Below, piece by piece: positions 54,500-64,000 of a stretch of 64,000 nt of DNA. The stretch is from Rhyacophila brunnea. Lineage: Eukaryota > Arthropoda > Insecta > Trichoptera > Rhyacophilidae. Location of the stretch: positions 1,054,001 to 1,118,000 of the forward strand of contig JAGYXB010002070.1 of assembly GCA_022495005.1 (NCBI GenBank), given 5' to 3'. The notes under the pieces are model-generated. The model ran no database searches and was not told the origin of the DNA. It was given only the letters and a program-made list of their open reading frames with translations. Both the position numbers and the translations under genes were made by a program. How positions within the stretch are numbered: the stretch's first letter is position 1; each line of letters opens with the position of its first letter.

Positions 54500-56170
54500 G
54501 AAGAATTATCAGAAACATATTCAAATAACATAAACTTATTCAATGAAAGAACTTATGAACTTACACATTAAGGAGAAAAACCATTTGCGTGTGATGAATG
54601 TGATTTCCAATATAATCAAATATGTAATTTAAAAATACCTAGTAAGCTTAAAACAATGGAATGGCAATACTGATAAAAACCTTTAAAATGCAATGAAAGT
54701 TCATATAGATGCTCGCAAATTAGTTGTCTTCGATTCCCATCTTGGTTGTATACTCATGGCTGAGGATCTTGACCACTGTTAAATTTTGTTATCCTTTGAG
54801 CGACTAAGACTTTCAAGCCTTCTCGATCTTCAGTTTCTCGCAAAGCAGAATAAATGGTGGCCGCAGTAATCGTAAAAGAAATGATATGACAAATTCTTTC
54901 GAAGAACCTAAATTTAATCAGTGCACATATAGCTGCTCGCAACACAGTAGTTTGAAAAGACAAAAGTGATAATAAATAGTGTTGAAAAACCTTATCAATG
55001 CAATTATTGTTTATAAAGATGCTCGCAACCTAGAAACATTAAAATCTATAATATGAAACATAACGGGGGACACCCTCATTAATGCGATTTGTGTACATAT
55101 AGATGCTCGCGAATTAATATTTTAGAAGACAAACAATGGCATATTCTAATGAAAAACTTTATAAATGCCATGAACGTATATAAGTATAGACAAAGTATGT
55201 ATAAGAATCCGTGGTAAACTCAAAATACCTAAACTATCAACTTACCAACTTTTGGCAGCATCGTATCGAATACGTTGTTTAAGAACTCATAAACTTACAC
55301 ATTCAGGAGAAAAACCAGTTGCGTGTAATGAGTGATGACTTTGAAATGTAATCAAATATGTCATTTAAAAAACCTAGTAGTCTTAAAACATGTGGAATGA
55401 CAATACTGGTGCACACACTAACGAATGCGATTTATGTTCATATAGATGCTCACAAATTAAAGGTTTAAAAGACACAAAATGACACATTCTGATGAAAAAT
55501 CTAATAAATGCAATGTATGTTCATATAGATTTTCGCGAATAATATGCGTACTTTCCGGACCGAGGATTGGAACTAGGGACCCTTGACGCAATATGCCAAC
55601 GCTTAAGCCGCGCGGCCATTTTTGGTGGATCGTGAAAAAACCTTATAAATGCAATGTATGTTCATATAGATGCTCGCAACTAAGTCATCTTAAAAACTAA
55701 CAAATGACAAATTCTGGTGAAAAACTTTTAAAATTCTATGTATATTCATATAAATGCGTACGACTTTGTTGTCTTAAAAGACATGAAATGAATATGTACA
55801 TATTATATAGAACATACTCGTGAAAAATCTTATAAATGCAATGTATGTTCATTTGGATGCTCGCGACGGAGTAATCTTCAAACATATGTGAAGATACAAA
55901 ATGGTGAATTACCTTTTAAATAAATTGACTACTTATACGGAGGCTCGGCACAAAATCATCTAAACGCTTATAAAACGAAACAGGAGAAAAACCATTTGCG
56001 TGTGATGAATTTTATTTTGAAAGTAAGTAGTACTTACCTAAACAAATATGTCATTTAAAAACTCATAATCGTGATGAGTTTAAATATAAATGTAAACAGA
56101 TATGTAAGTAGGTACGTTGTTTAAGAACTAATAAACACACACATTCAAAAGAAAACCATTTGCGTGAAAC
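54500..56170 (+). pseudogene. Decayed C2H2 zinc-finger array in spacer and right arm
   Basis: Plus-strand relics: GEKPFACDECDFQYNQICNL (about 54570-54630), CNYCL and RCSQPRNIKIYNMKH (about 55000-55060), CDLCTYRCSRIN (about 55085-55120). Further on are CNVCSYR and EKPYKCNVCSYRCSQLSHLK (about 55635-55695), then CNVCSFGCSRRSNL (about 55835-55880). The consensus (KPYKCNVCSYRCSQ) differs from the KPFKCDQCDYSC of A1-A4, so this is a second finger family, also with Cys at the usual Phe position. All frames are broken. Confidence 0.75.
55545..55625 (-). mobile_element. tRNA(Leu)-like SINE in the right arm
   Basis: The inverted copy of 53770-53850 with only one or two differences visible (AAGCCGCGCGGCCATTTTTG here against the complement of AAATGGCCGCGTGGCTT there). 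The near identity shows the two arms are young or homogenised. Confidence 0.65.
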
Positions 56171-58347
56171 AATAATTGTCGAAGCTGTCAGAGGCAATAA
56201 CTTTTTAAAGAACCTACAAAACTTTATTTGATATCGATTCTGGATAGCATAATATGAAGTGACTAACACTTCTCTCCTAACATAACACCTACCAGAACTA
56301 CAAGCATACGTTGCACCACCTGGAGAAACAGAGAAAAAGAAGAAGCAAATATTATTAGGAAGAGTTAAGTGCCTGCAAGTTAACCCCTTTATATAAAAAA
56401 AATATAAATGTCATTCCATTATCTTTTGAGGAAAATATCGTTGCATAAAAACATACCTATTGCATTTTTCAAAAGTATGCATACCTAATTGTATTCTAAT
56501 AACTTAACGGTATTTATTTTTATTACAGATCATTTTAAAAACAGTAGGTAAGTATAATTATATAATTGACTGCATTTTTCCTTATTAAACTGACATTGAT
56601 CCATTCAAAATCATAAATAAATAGATAAATGTTAAGAAAGTTGCATGATTTTGTAATTTTGACACTCTTGTGTAATAAAATTGAGGTAGTCTATTATAAA
56701 CCGACATATTTAGTGCACCTTACACCGTTTTGGCTATTTTGAGGAAACTCTTTTGACTGGATGTTCCAAACGGATGCGGTCGTTTTTGTTCAGGACATTT
56801 TGACGGGGTACTTAGTGAAAATGGAAAAATGCGAATTTTTCGCGTAATTTAAATGGAAAGACAATAAAAACTTCATGAAAAATCATGTAATTAAATTACT
56901 CAAAGGTGTGCATTTAAAAAATGTGGAAAAAAAATGTTTGGTTTTAAAACTTGACGGCCACTCAAAATCTAATTACTAGCTTAATATAAGAGATAAAAAA
57001 AATTTAAATCGTGCTAAAAGTTTACATAAATTAATTAAATAGGATGCACTAAACAAAAAAAATTTAAGGCAAATTTAATGGTTCAAGTATCAAGTCCCTA
57101 AAATTTAAAAAATAATATCTCTCACGATATAATCGATAAAACAAAAAAAGCACGTGCACAAACGTAAGCCAATAATAGACAAATTGATGACTTAATAAAA
57201 AGTTAAAAAAGTTTGTTCAGTGGTTCTACTTAACGATCATTAAATATTTCATATAGAATAACTCACGCACTATATGAGAAAAAAAATAAAAAAGTATGCA
57301 GAATTGCGCACTAGCTAGGCAACAAGAGATTTAACTACAAAATATTTCTTTAAACCCACCCAGTCAGATTTTGCATACAAACTTTAAAATTGAATAGCGC
57401 GCTGAATATAAGTGAAAAAGCAAAACAAAATCGTGCACTAACGTTCACTACCAAGGCACAAGTGTTTACAATTTAAATTTAAGGAAAAACACATGTTTTG
57501 TGACACAAGTATCCAGCATTTAGCTGGGTCACCCAAATTGAAATGCGAATAACCCCCTTAATGTGCGTGCACAAACGAAAAAAACGCATGCACAAACGTG
57601 CACTAACGATGCACAAACGAATGCACTCGAAAAAAGTTGAAATTTCAACATTGGCTGACCCAACGTTTAGCTGGAACACCTAATTTGAAATTGGAATTTT
57701 TCGGTTATTATAGGTGCACAAACGAAAAAAAATCGTGCACAAACGTGCACTAACGATGCACAAACAAATGCACGCAAAAAAAGTTAGAGTTTTAACATTG
57801 GGTGTTCCAGGTAAATGGACCTACGATTTACAGTCTTCGGACTTTTTTTTCGCGTGGAGCACCCCAGGTCTGCGGACTTTATAATCCGCAGACCAGGCTC
57901 GTTGGATTTCAAACATGTTTGATATTTTACTCTCCGAGTTGCCAGACTTCGTCCGTCGATCACTATGGAATTTCGATTTAACATTAATACGCGATCATTC
58001 GGACCGAAAAAAAAATCTGTAATTGTTTTTAACAATTTTATTAATTAATTTGTTAATTTACACATTAGAAAATGAGAGATTTATCAATTATTTTTTGATT
58101 TAAATTTACGGAATTCATAAAATAAAACGTAAAACTTGTATTGTTTTCACTGCTATATTATTTTATACAAGTCTACATATAAATAACACAAAAATATAGG
58201 ATTATCGGATAACATTACGATAATCGCAACTTTTGACTGTTGACAGCTCGACTTTTTTATTCGTTCGTTGATCAGTAGCAGAGCATAAACAAATCGGACG
58301 ATTTATTGTCCTCGGACTTTTGGCTTGCCAATGGAGCGCTGGCATAA

Positions 58348-60397
58348 AACTAACTTATATACGATTTAGTTACAGATATTTTTTTCGATGAATGAACTGA
58401 TATTTAAAATTGAGTCGTTTATTTCCAAAATCCATCTTATAACATTTTGAAAAAATCACGAAAAACGAAATTACCTACCTATCTATTTTTTTTTACTCAG
58501 AGCGTTATTTAAAAACGTAACGAAACTACTACTTAACTTGTCATGTCATATCATAAAATGTTGGAATTGTCCAGTGGAAAGTTAGCCGAATAAAAAACAC
58601 AATTGAAATTTTGACGTTATTTTGAAATTGTGAGAAAACATTGTGAAAATTAGTAGATTTAGGAACTGTACTAACTTGTTTCGTCGTAACTTGTATAGGT
58701 TAATGTGATCAAAAAAAAGGTTTTCGTAGCCTATATGATTGTGCCGATAATTTTTGAATTGGGAAAAAAACATTATATTTATCTTCGAAATAAAATGATG
58801 ATTGAACTGAAGTTTATTTTGATCATACTGCATGATGGCAGTGATGGCACAGTATAGGGGGAGGTGGAAATGCATTCTAATCGTATGCGAATCTAAAGCT
58901 CAAATTACATTGGCAGATTGCGTCTGGCCCAATCGTCTGCCACGACTGTCAAACTCTATTCTCTATGGTTTTAGTGGAAAAGACAAAAGACAAAAGTGGA
59001 AAATTTTCTATAATTCCGTCAACTACAAGATAGGTACCTACCTAATGAAAACTAAAAAAAATATTTGGAGTAGCACCGAGGACACAGTCCTTTAATACAC
59101 GACAAAGATATAGTGTGGAACGTAAAAAAACCCGCTATATTCAATGGCGATCACGCTGTTCTTCAGTTAGCCAAATTTTGATCCAGTATTTTTATTGACG
59201 GCCAGTCCTGACCGCCTGATCCAGTTGAAATATAGCCATACTCGCTACAATTAGTCTTAATCGATTGGTTTGGAGATTCAAGCTCGCCCAGTTATTAATG
59301 ATGTAAATTAACAATAAGTATGCAAAACTTTCTATAAAATGTCAAACGGCCGCGTAAATTTTAACAGATGCTCGCTAGGTTTGACAGCTCAGTTTTTTTG
59401 ACGTAAAATTGCGCGGGAATGCGTTCAGTCCAGCCACCAATCTAAGAAATATCTAGTTTTCGGTCAACCTATATTTTTAGTAGCAACACTATGTTTATTT
59501 TTTAAACCAATCAAAAGCAAGGACCAACGCGATTGAATCGTTGCGTGTAATTATTGCAAAAAATAGTGTTAAAACCTAGGGGCGGCAGGTTATATATTAT
59601 GAAAGTATGGTGAAGCAGGCTAGTATGGTGAAAAAGTATGGCGGGGCGGGCTGGTAATCAATTTGTGGCAAAATTTTAACGTTAACATTATAATATATGT
59701 GTATGATATAATGACCAAAGTAAATTTTCTGTGATGCCCTGATTTTTTATAGGCTATTATTGGCCTGCTTCATTAAGCAGTATGAGAAAGCCGATTCCTT
59801 GCCCATCTTTTAATTTAATACCTCTATGGTTAAAACGTTGGCTGCGACCGTTTTTGGATCGGGTTGGGTCTGCGCGTCTGACAATGGAATTAAGCCATTA
59901 GTTGTGTCGAGAAAATATTCTATAAAAATAGCTTGATATTTTGATGTTCACTGGACGTATAACGTTCACCTTTTACGTCGCGAACGCATCCGTTATAAAA
60001 ACGTTTCCAATCATAACTTTCTAAAATAATCTTATTATTTAATAATATGTAACTAGGTAAACAGGTTCTATAATATTGTTTTGTATCTCATGAAATTGCT
60101 GACCTCTGATAATGAATATAACGGTTATATAGAAGAAGAACCGTATTAGTACCTACTCTCTCTTCCGCTCGCTCCAATTATTGAAATGAGCAACAAAGTC
60201 GATTAATTGTTAAAACCTTGTAAATTTATTATTATTGTTAATATTGTCATCAAACTGTTTTCACATTCGAGAACAGATTATCGTCTCGTGTCTTTTTTGA
60301 ATTGTATAATTCTTAGCAGGTCACTGATACTTTGCATACTTTGGCCGGATTGAAATGAATAGTCTGCATTCGTTCGTAATTTTACCGAATAGGTATA
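58348..60397. other. Intergenic, no gene supported
   Basis: AT-rich with some GC islands (59590-59660, GGCGGGGCGGGCTGG). Frames at 58832-59095 and 58875-58582 show no motif. No repeat termini were recognised. Confidence 0.45.
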
Positions 60398-60654
60398 TCG
60401 CACCGTGAGTGTAAAACCAAGGCATCTGCAAAAGACATATCTTGGATATATTAGGATTTGAAGTCTTCATTTTGTTAGGAGAAATAGAGTTTCTAATAAA
60501 ATTCATAATATTTGGTTTATATCTACATTATATTGCATTTTCTTTCAGTTACTTAACTTTTACATTATCAAGTTCACGACTTTTGCAGTTGTTTTGCATT
60601 TAATCTCGAAATAGAAAAATTTGCAGATGCCTTGGTTTTACACACACGGTGCGA
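60398..60654. repeat. 257 bp MITE
   Basis: TIR of about 34 bp: TCGCACCGTGAGTGTAAAAC then CAAGGCATCTGCAAA at the left, with the complement at the right differing by one base. AT-rich unrelated centre. Target duplication not resolved (possibly AT or TA). Confidence 0.85.
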
Positions 60655-62124
60655 ATGATTTCTGTGAGATTTTCTTCCAATACCAGATGGTAGTATAGCA
60701 TTGATATCAAACTCCACGTTTCTCGTGTGGCAAAAAGTTAATTATTGATAGTGTATCATGTTGCAAGTAAATTGAAATGTATAATTTGACAATAACTTGT
60801 ACTTAACAAATTTAATGTAACAAAAGAGAGCCAACATATTTCCGGATCATTCTGATCTGCCTACTTACAATTTTATTTTATTACAAATACAAAATTATTT
60901 TGTGTTATTCCTTAGTAACATTCGTTCGTATTCCTAGTTTATTCCTGCGCTTGTGTTTATATTGTAGGAGTAATAATATTATGTCTTAATTATTAACTTT
61001 AAAATTATAGTACTATTCGTAGATACGTTATTTTTGCTTATTAAATTATGCAAATTTGGATAGTAGCTCTCGACTATATTGTATAGTAATGCGTCCATTA
61101 AAATAATGAGTATCATAGAATTTAATCGAGTATTTTTTTCTTTTTGATGATCTTTGTTCAAGGGACAAAGATTTTTTATTAACGATTGCATGTTTATTAT
61201 TTGAGTAAAAAAGATTTATGACACACGACATTATATTTTATAAATAATGTTCTTTATTTTAAAACGCTTGATATTGTATTCCATAAAAGCAACTTTACAT
61301 TATATTTTTATTTTAAATTTTATTTATCAATATAATTGCAACTCGCTCGTAAATAAACTGTTTTTGAAGGTTTTGGATTATCGGAAAAAACAGAGTTACC
61401 TGAGTACCATGAAAGTGCTGCCTACTAAATCATTACAAAAATGTTATTTGTCCAGTTCCGGTATATTTCCAATAGAAATTTGGTAGAAATCAATTTATTA
61501 ATATTGATCATTACCACAACTTTTATTAAAATAGTGTGGTTGAAACATTGATTTAAAAACTAATAAAATCTCCGACATTGATTTAATTCATTATTTCTAT
61601 ATTCTGAGAGATAATTTTTTGTAAAATATTGTACTTAATAACCCAATGTTTACGGGATCATTTAATTATTTTTTTAATTAACGTGTTAATTTGCATTTGA
61701 AAAGCAATTAGCAAAAACACAATTTTGTGCGGCCCGTAAGCATTGGGTTAAGAAATATAACATTCTTATATAATCGAGAGATTCAATTAAGTATAGTAAA
61801 ATCGCGGTCAAATGTTATAAAAACACGCAATTAGAAGATAAAAAAACATCAATCAGAGTACGATTGTGGCCTACGCAGTTGAACTATCATATTACATGGC
61901 CGCGTAGCTATGGACGCGTTGGGTAGAATACTCGAGTAGAGCAAACTGACAACCTAATATTTTCTCATATCAAAACTGATGCGCTTCAGTGAGTATTATA
62001 AGCCATTAGTTGACTTAATTAAGTATGACTCCTTCAGCATTGTGGTCAATGTGCGTGGACGCGATACCCTATAGATGCAGGTTCGATTGCTGCGGGTCGT
62101 CTTACTTTTTTTAAAAAAGATTAC
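60655..62124. other. Intergenic, tRNA-like relics only
   Basis: Mostly AT-rich. At about 61890-61935 ACATGGCCGCGTAGCTATGG is A-box-like, and at about 62045-62100 GTGGACGCGATACCCTATAG with GCAGGTTCGATTGCTGCGGG is B-box-like. These look like SINE heads or halves. No gene seen. Confidence 0.45.
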
Positions 62125-62960
62125 GTCTAGTTACTAGCTGAAGTACCCGGTTTCGCACAGAGTCGCTTCGTGGTTATATTTATCTTTAATATTTTAAAAA
62201 TAATAAGAGGTAATTATTTTTTTGATATTTAAATATCTGTGTAATACAATATGGCAATATGAAAATAATTCTAATAGGAGTAAAGGTCAAACAAAAGAAC
62301 ACTAAATTAAAATAGCATCCAAAATATGAAAACGTTATTATTGTTATTAATATGTAGTAAAAACAAATCACAATTGGATGGAACAAACAACAAACTTTGT
62401 ATTTTATATAATACTAACGCATACGAATAGAAGAAGAAGAAGATGGTTATACTAATTCAGAAACCTTTGCGGATGTTACCACTACAACTGACGAAGGTTT
62501 CATCGCAATCAGATGAATGGTATAGGAACCATACGAATAAAAGAAGATAAACTTAATGAAGAAGAAGAAGATAGTTTTTCTAATTTAGAAACCTTTTCGG
62601 GTGTGCGTACGATAACTGACGAAAGTTTCGTCGCAATCGGATGAATGGTATAGGAACCATACGTATAAAAAAATAGAATGAAGAAGAAGAAAAAGATGAT
62701 GATTTTTCTAATTCAAAAACCTTCGTGGGTGTGCATACAACCACTACCAAAATTTCATCGCAATCGGATGAATGGTATAGGAACGCATACGGGACAGATA
62801 GACAGACAGATAGACAGACATTCATTTTTATATATAAGATATAGCTTATACTCTTCGCGCAAGTGCAAGCAATAAGTTGACAAAGTTTTATCGCAATCGG
62901 TTGAACGGTATGGCAGCGCATAAAATACAACAAACAAACAAATATTGATTTTTATATTAT
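62125..62960 (+). mobile_element. RTE-like LINE/SINE 3' tail, four repeated units
   Basis: Begins with TACTAGCTGAAGTACCCGGT, the conserved start of many insect RTE-type 3' ends. TTTCATCGCAATCGGATGAA then TGGTATAGGAAC recurs four times (about 62498, 62625, 62752 and 62886) at a period near 128 bases, with GAAGAAGAAGA patches between. The third unit ends in a (GACA)n run with GATA interruptions at 62795-62820. No coding part remains. Confidence 0.7.
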
Positions 62961-63179
62961 AGATAATATATTATCACAGAAGTTTTTTCAAAAATATGTA
63001 TGACGTTTATTTGCCCTTTTGACCTCCTTGAATACCTTGTAAGATCTAATATTCTAATGTCGATATACATATTATTATACATTTTAAAACTGTGTAAGAA
63101 TATTTACTTAATTATATATAAAACAAAATGCCAAACTTTAGACGCCTGCACGTAAACAATGTCACCGGACACTACTAGT

Positions 63180-63300
63180 AGATTAGTGAAGGCCCCCGAA
63201 TCCCTCGGCTAACTCTGAGGGTGGAAGTGGAGGTTCATCGATGATGAGAGCAGCATAGTGGTTCTTCGGAACGTTGTATTCACAAATGCCAGAAGTACCA
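63180..63300 (-). pseudogene. Short C-terminal coding remnant, unknown
   Basis: Minus strand reads GICEYNVPKNHYAALIIDEP then PLPPSELAEGFGGLH and a stop, with GC content above its surroundings. It is probably the end of a mobile-element or duplicated-gene frame; the preceding sequence is AT-rich and broken. No family recognised. Confidence 0.35.
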
Positions 63301-63639
63301 AAAAGTTATATAAAATTCGATTGTCGCTTCAAAACTCGTAAGTTATTTTCTAAAAATCAGTGAAGTCCAAGGTAATGAATTATAAAATTATTTTTCTATA
63401 TATAGTGGCACATCGACACTCCCTTACACAAAGGGTTATATTTAAAAGTCACAAATTATTAAAGAAACAATTATATTAAATCCGAGTTCACAATAAAGTA
63501 AAATAAAAAATACATAAATTCACATAGTAGGTAATTTAAGTTCCAAAAAAAAAAAATTAAGTCTAGGCACGATTCTCAATTGAGAACAACTGCCTTACGA
63601 AAAAAAATTGCGGGACTCCCAAATACCGACTGTCAAGGT

Positions 63640-64000
63640 GACAGTTAGGTTTTTCTCTACTTAGGTATAAAACCTCGAGTAGGTATTTGCGAATCGCGGC
63701 GGGTGACCCTTCAGAAGATGGGAAATTTCTGTTTGGACAGAAGTTCCGCGGTCAGAGAAAATTACAGTACACCCTCGTGTGCTGACGTTCCTCATGGCTG
63801 AGGGAAAACCTCCACAGTTGCGACCGGTTCGCAGGCTCTGGCGGCTTGTAGGTACTTCCCACCCAAAAACGAGAATGCTTCCGAGCTTGCCTAGACAATG
63901 GAGCGTCATATTCCTGTGGTTAATCTGGAATACCTGCAGCACCAGGCCTGCAGGAGCGATTTCCAATCCTTCGGCGGGCTCTCGCCAGAAGATCAGGTTT
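63640..64000. other. GC-rich block running off the window
   Basis: A compositionally distinct block with a 101-codon minus-strand frame (63966-63661) and no recognised motif. Its character resembles the GC-rich block at 6865-7620. It continues beyond the window end, so identity cannot be settled here. Confidence 0.35.

Larger units (their letters stand above)
51572..57822. mobile_element. Giant fold-back (MULE-like) element carrying zinc-finger sequence
   Basis: Two inverted arms of about 2.6 kb (51572-54187 and about 55172-57822) around a spacer of about 1 kb. The ends AGGTCCATTTACCTGGAACA are exact complements, and ACGATTTAC is directly repeated outside (51563-51571, 57823-57831). Nine-base duplications and very long TIRs are typical of Mutator-like elements. 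No transposase was recognised. The outer 350 bases of each arm have repeated GTGCAC words (TTAGTGCACGTTTGTGCACG) and two tandem units with CACCCAA..TTGGGTG palindromes. Arms and spacer carry decayed C2H2 fingers, plus a tRNA-like SINE in each arm. Confidence 0.9.
51534..58344. mobile_element. Outer TIR element (about 550 bp) split by the giant inverted repeat
   Basis: Left end TGCCGGCGCTCCATTGGCA and the reverse complement of the right end (TGCCAGCGCTCCATTGGCA) match at 18 of 19 bases, with TAA on both sides (51531-51533 and 58345-58347). This is consistent with a PIF/Harbinger-type MITE. Its own sequence is 51534-51571 plus 57832-58344; the rest is the later insertion. Its interior has a short palindrome GGTCTGCGGACTTTATAATC / CCGCAGACC and a frame (58035-57784) with no motif. 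Confidence 0.75.

Noticed and set aside
58582..58875. 97-codon minus-strand frame
   Set aside because: AT-rich composition with no motif, splice context or paralogue.
62580..62937. 117-codon and overlapping frames
   Set aside because: Produced by GAAGAA and GACA/CTGT repeats in the RTE-type tail units; low-complexity Ser/Phe/Cys-rich translation only.
63661..63966. 101-codon minus-strand frame at the window end
   Set aside because: No recognised motif and the block is cut by the window end; reported only as an unassigned GC-rich block.

Overview
This window looks like nuclear DNA from a hemipteran insect, most likely an aphid-like sternorrhynchan. The DNA is very AT-rich. Coding exons are short and split by GT..AG introns. 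The word TAGGTACCTA and its relatives recur throughout. One repeat carries (TTAGG)n, the insect telomere unit, in its CCTAA orientation. Most of the sequence is transposable elements (TEs) and their remains around one expanded gene family. No species can be named from sequence alone.

Region 1 (about 0.6-37 kb) is a cluster of four paralogous C2H2 zinc-finger genes, here called A1 to A4. A1 (+) runs 0.58-6.5 kb. A2 (-) runs 15.84 to 11.2 kb. A3 (-) runs 27.29 to 20.3 kb. A4 (+) runs 28.96-36.88 kb. They share one exon plan, and every junction I could place falls in phase 0. A first exon begins MDVKRE or MNVKRE. Next come short exons with a PQPGCSY-type motif, then an exon with an atypical finger (FVCxxC...FF), then one large 3' exon. 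The 3' exon starts directly after a splice acceptor with LISATTAVTYSGSLGLSE-like residues and encodes 12-20 tandem fingers. A3 and A4 are head to head. All four copies show decay. A1 is split inside a finger by a 3.3 kb DNA transposon. A4 has a 10 bp deletion and a second frameshift. A2 and A3 end early and are followed by readable dead fingers. A2 and A3 still keep long open 3' exons and may be functional.

Region 2 (about 37-51 kb) is mostly TEs. It has a nearly complete 5.5 kb PIF/Harbinger element with TAA target duplications, an intact two-exon MADF-BESS gene and a frameshifted three-exon DDE transposase. A 1.77 kb element with a 26 bp perfect terminal inverted repeat (TIR) and TTAA duplications also lies here. 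A tRNA-derived SINE family recurs. Between them is the one gene that looks both intact and unrelated to TEs or zinc fingers: a two-exon minus-strand gene (47572 to 46646) for a 67-residue secreted cysteine-rich peptide with a CSalpha-beta (defensin-like) spacing.

Region 3 (51.5-58.3 kb) is a 6.25 kb giant inverted repeat with a 9 bp target duplication. It carries decayed zinc-finger sequence of a second finger type and a tRNA-like SINE in both arms. It sits inside a smaller TIR element with TAA duplications. The last 6 kb hold a 257 bp MITE, RTE-like LINE 3' tails and a GC-richer block of unknown origin.

How the parts relate: the finger family has grown by segmental and inverted duplication, within-array unequal exchange and exon duplication. 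TEs have inserted into exons, splice sites, introns and the shared A3/A4 upstream region. All functional roles are inferred from motifs; no database search was possible.
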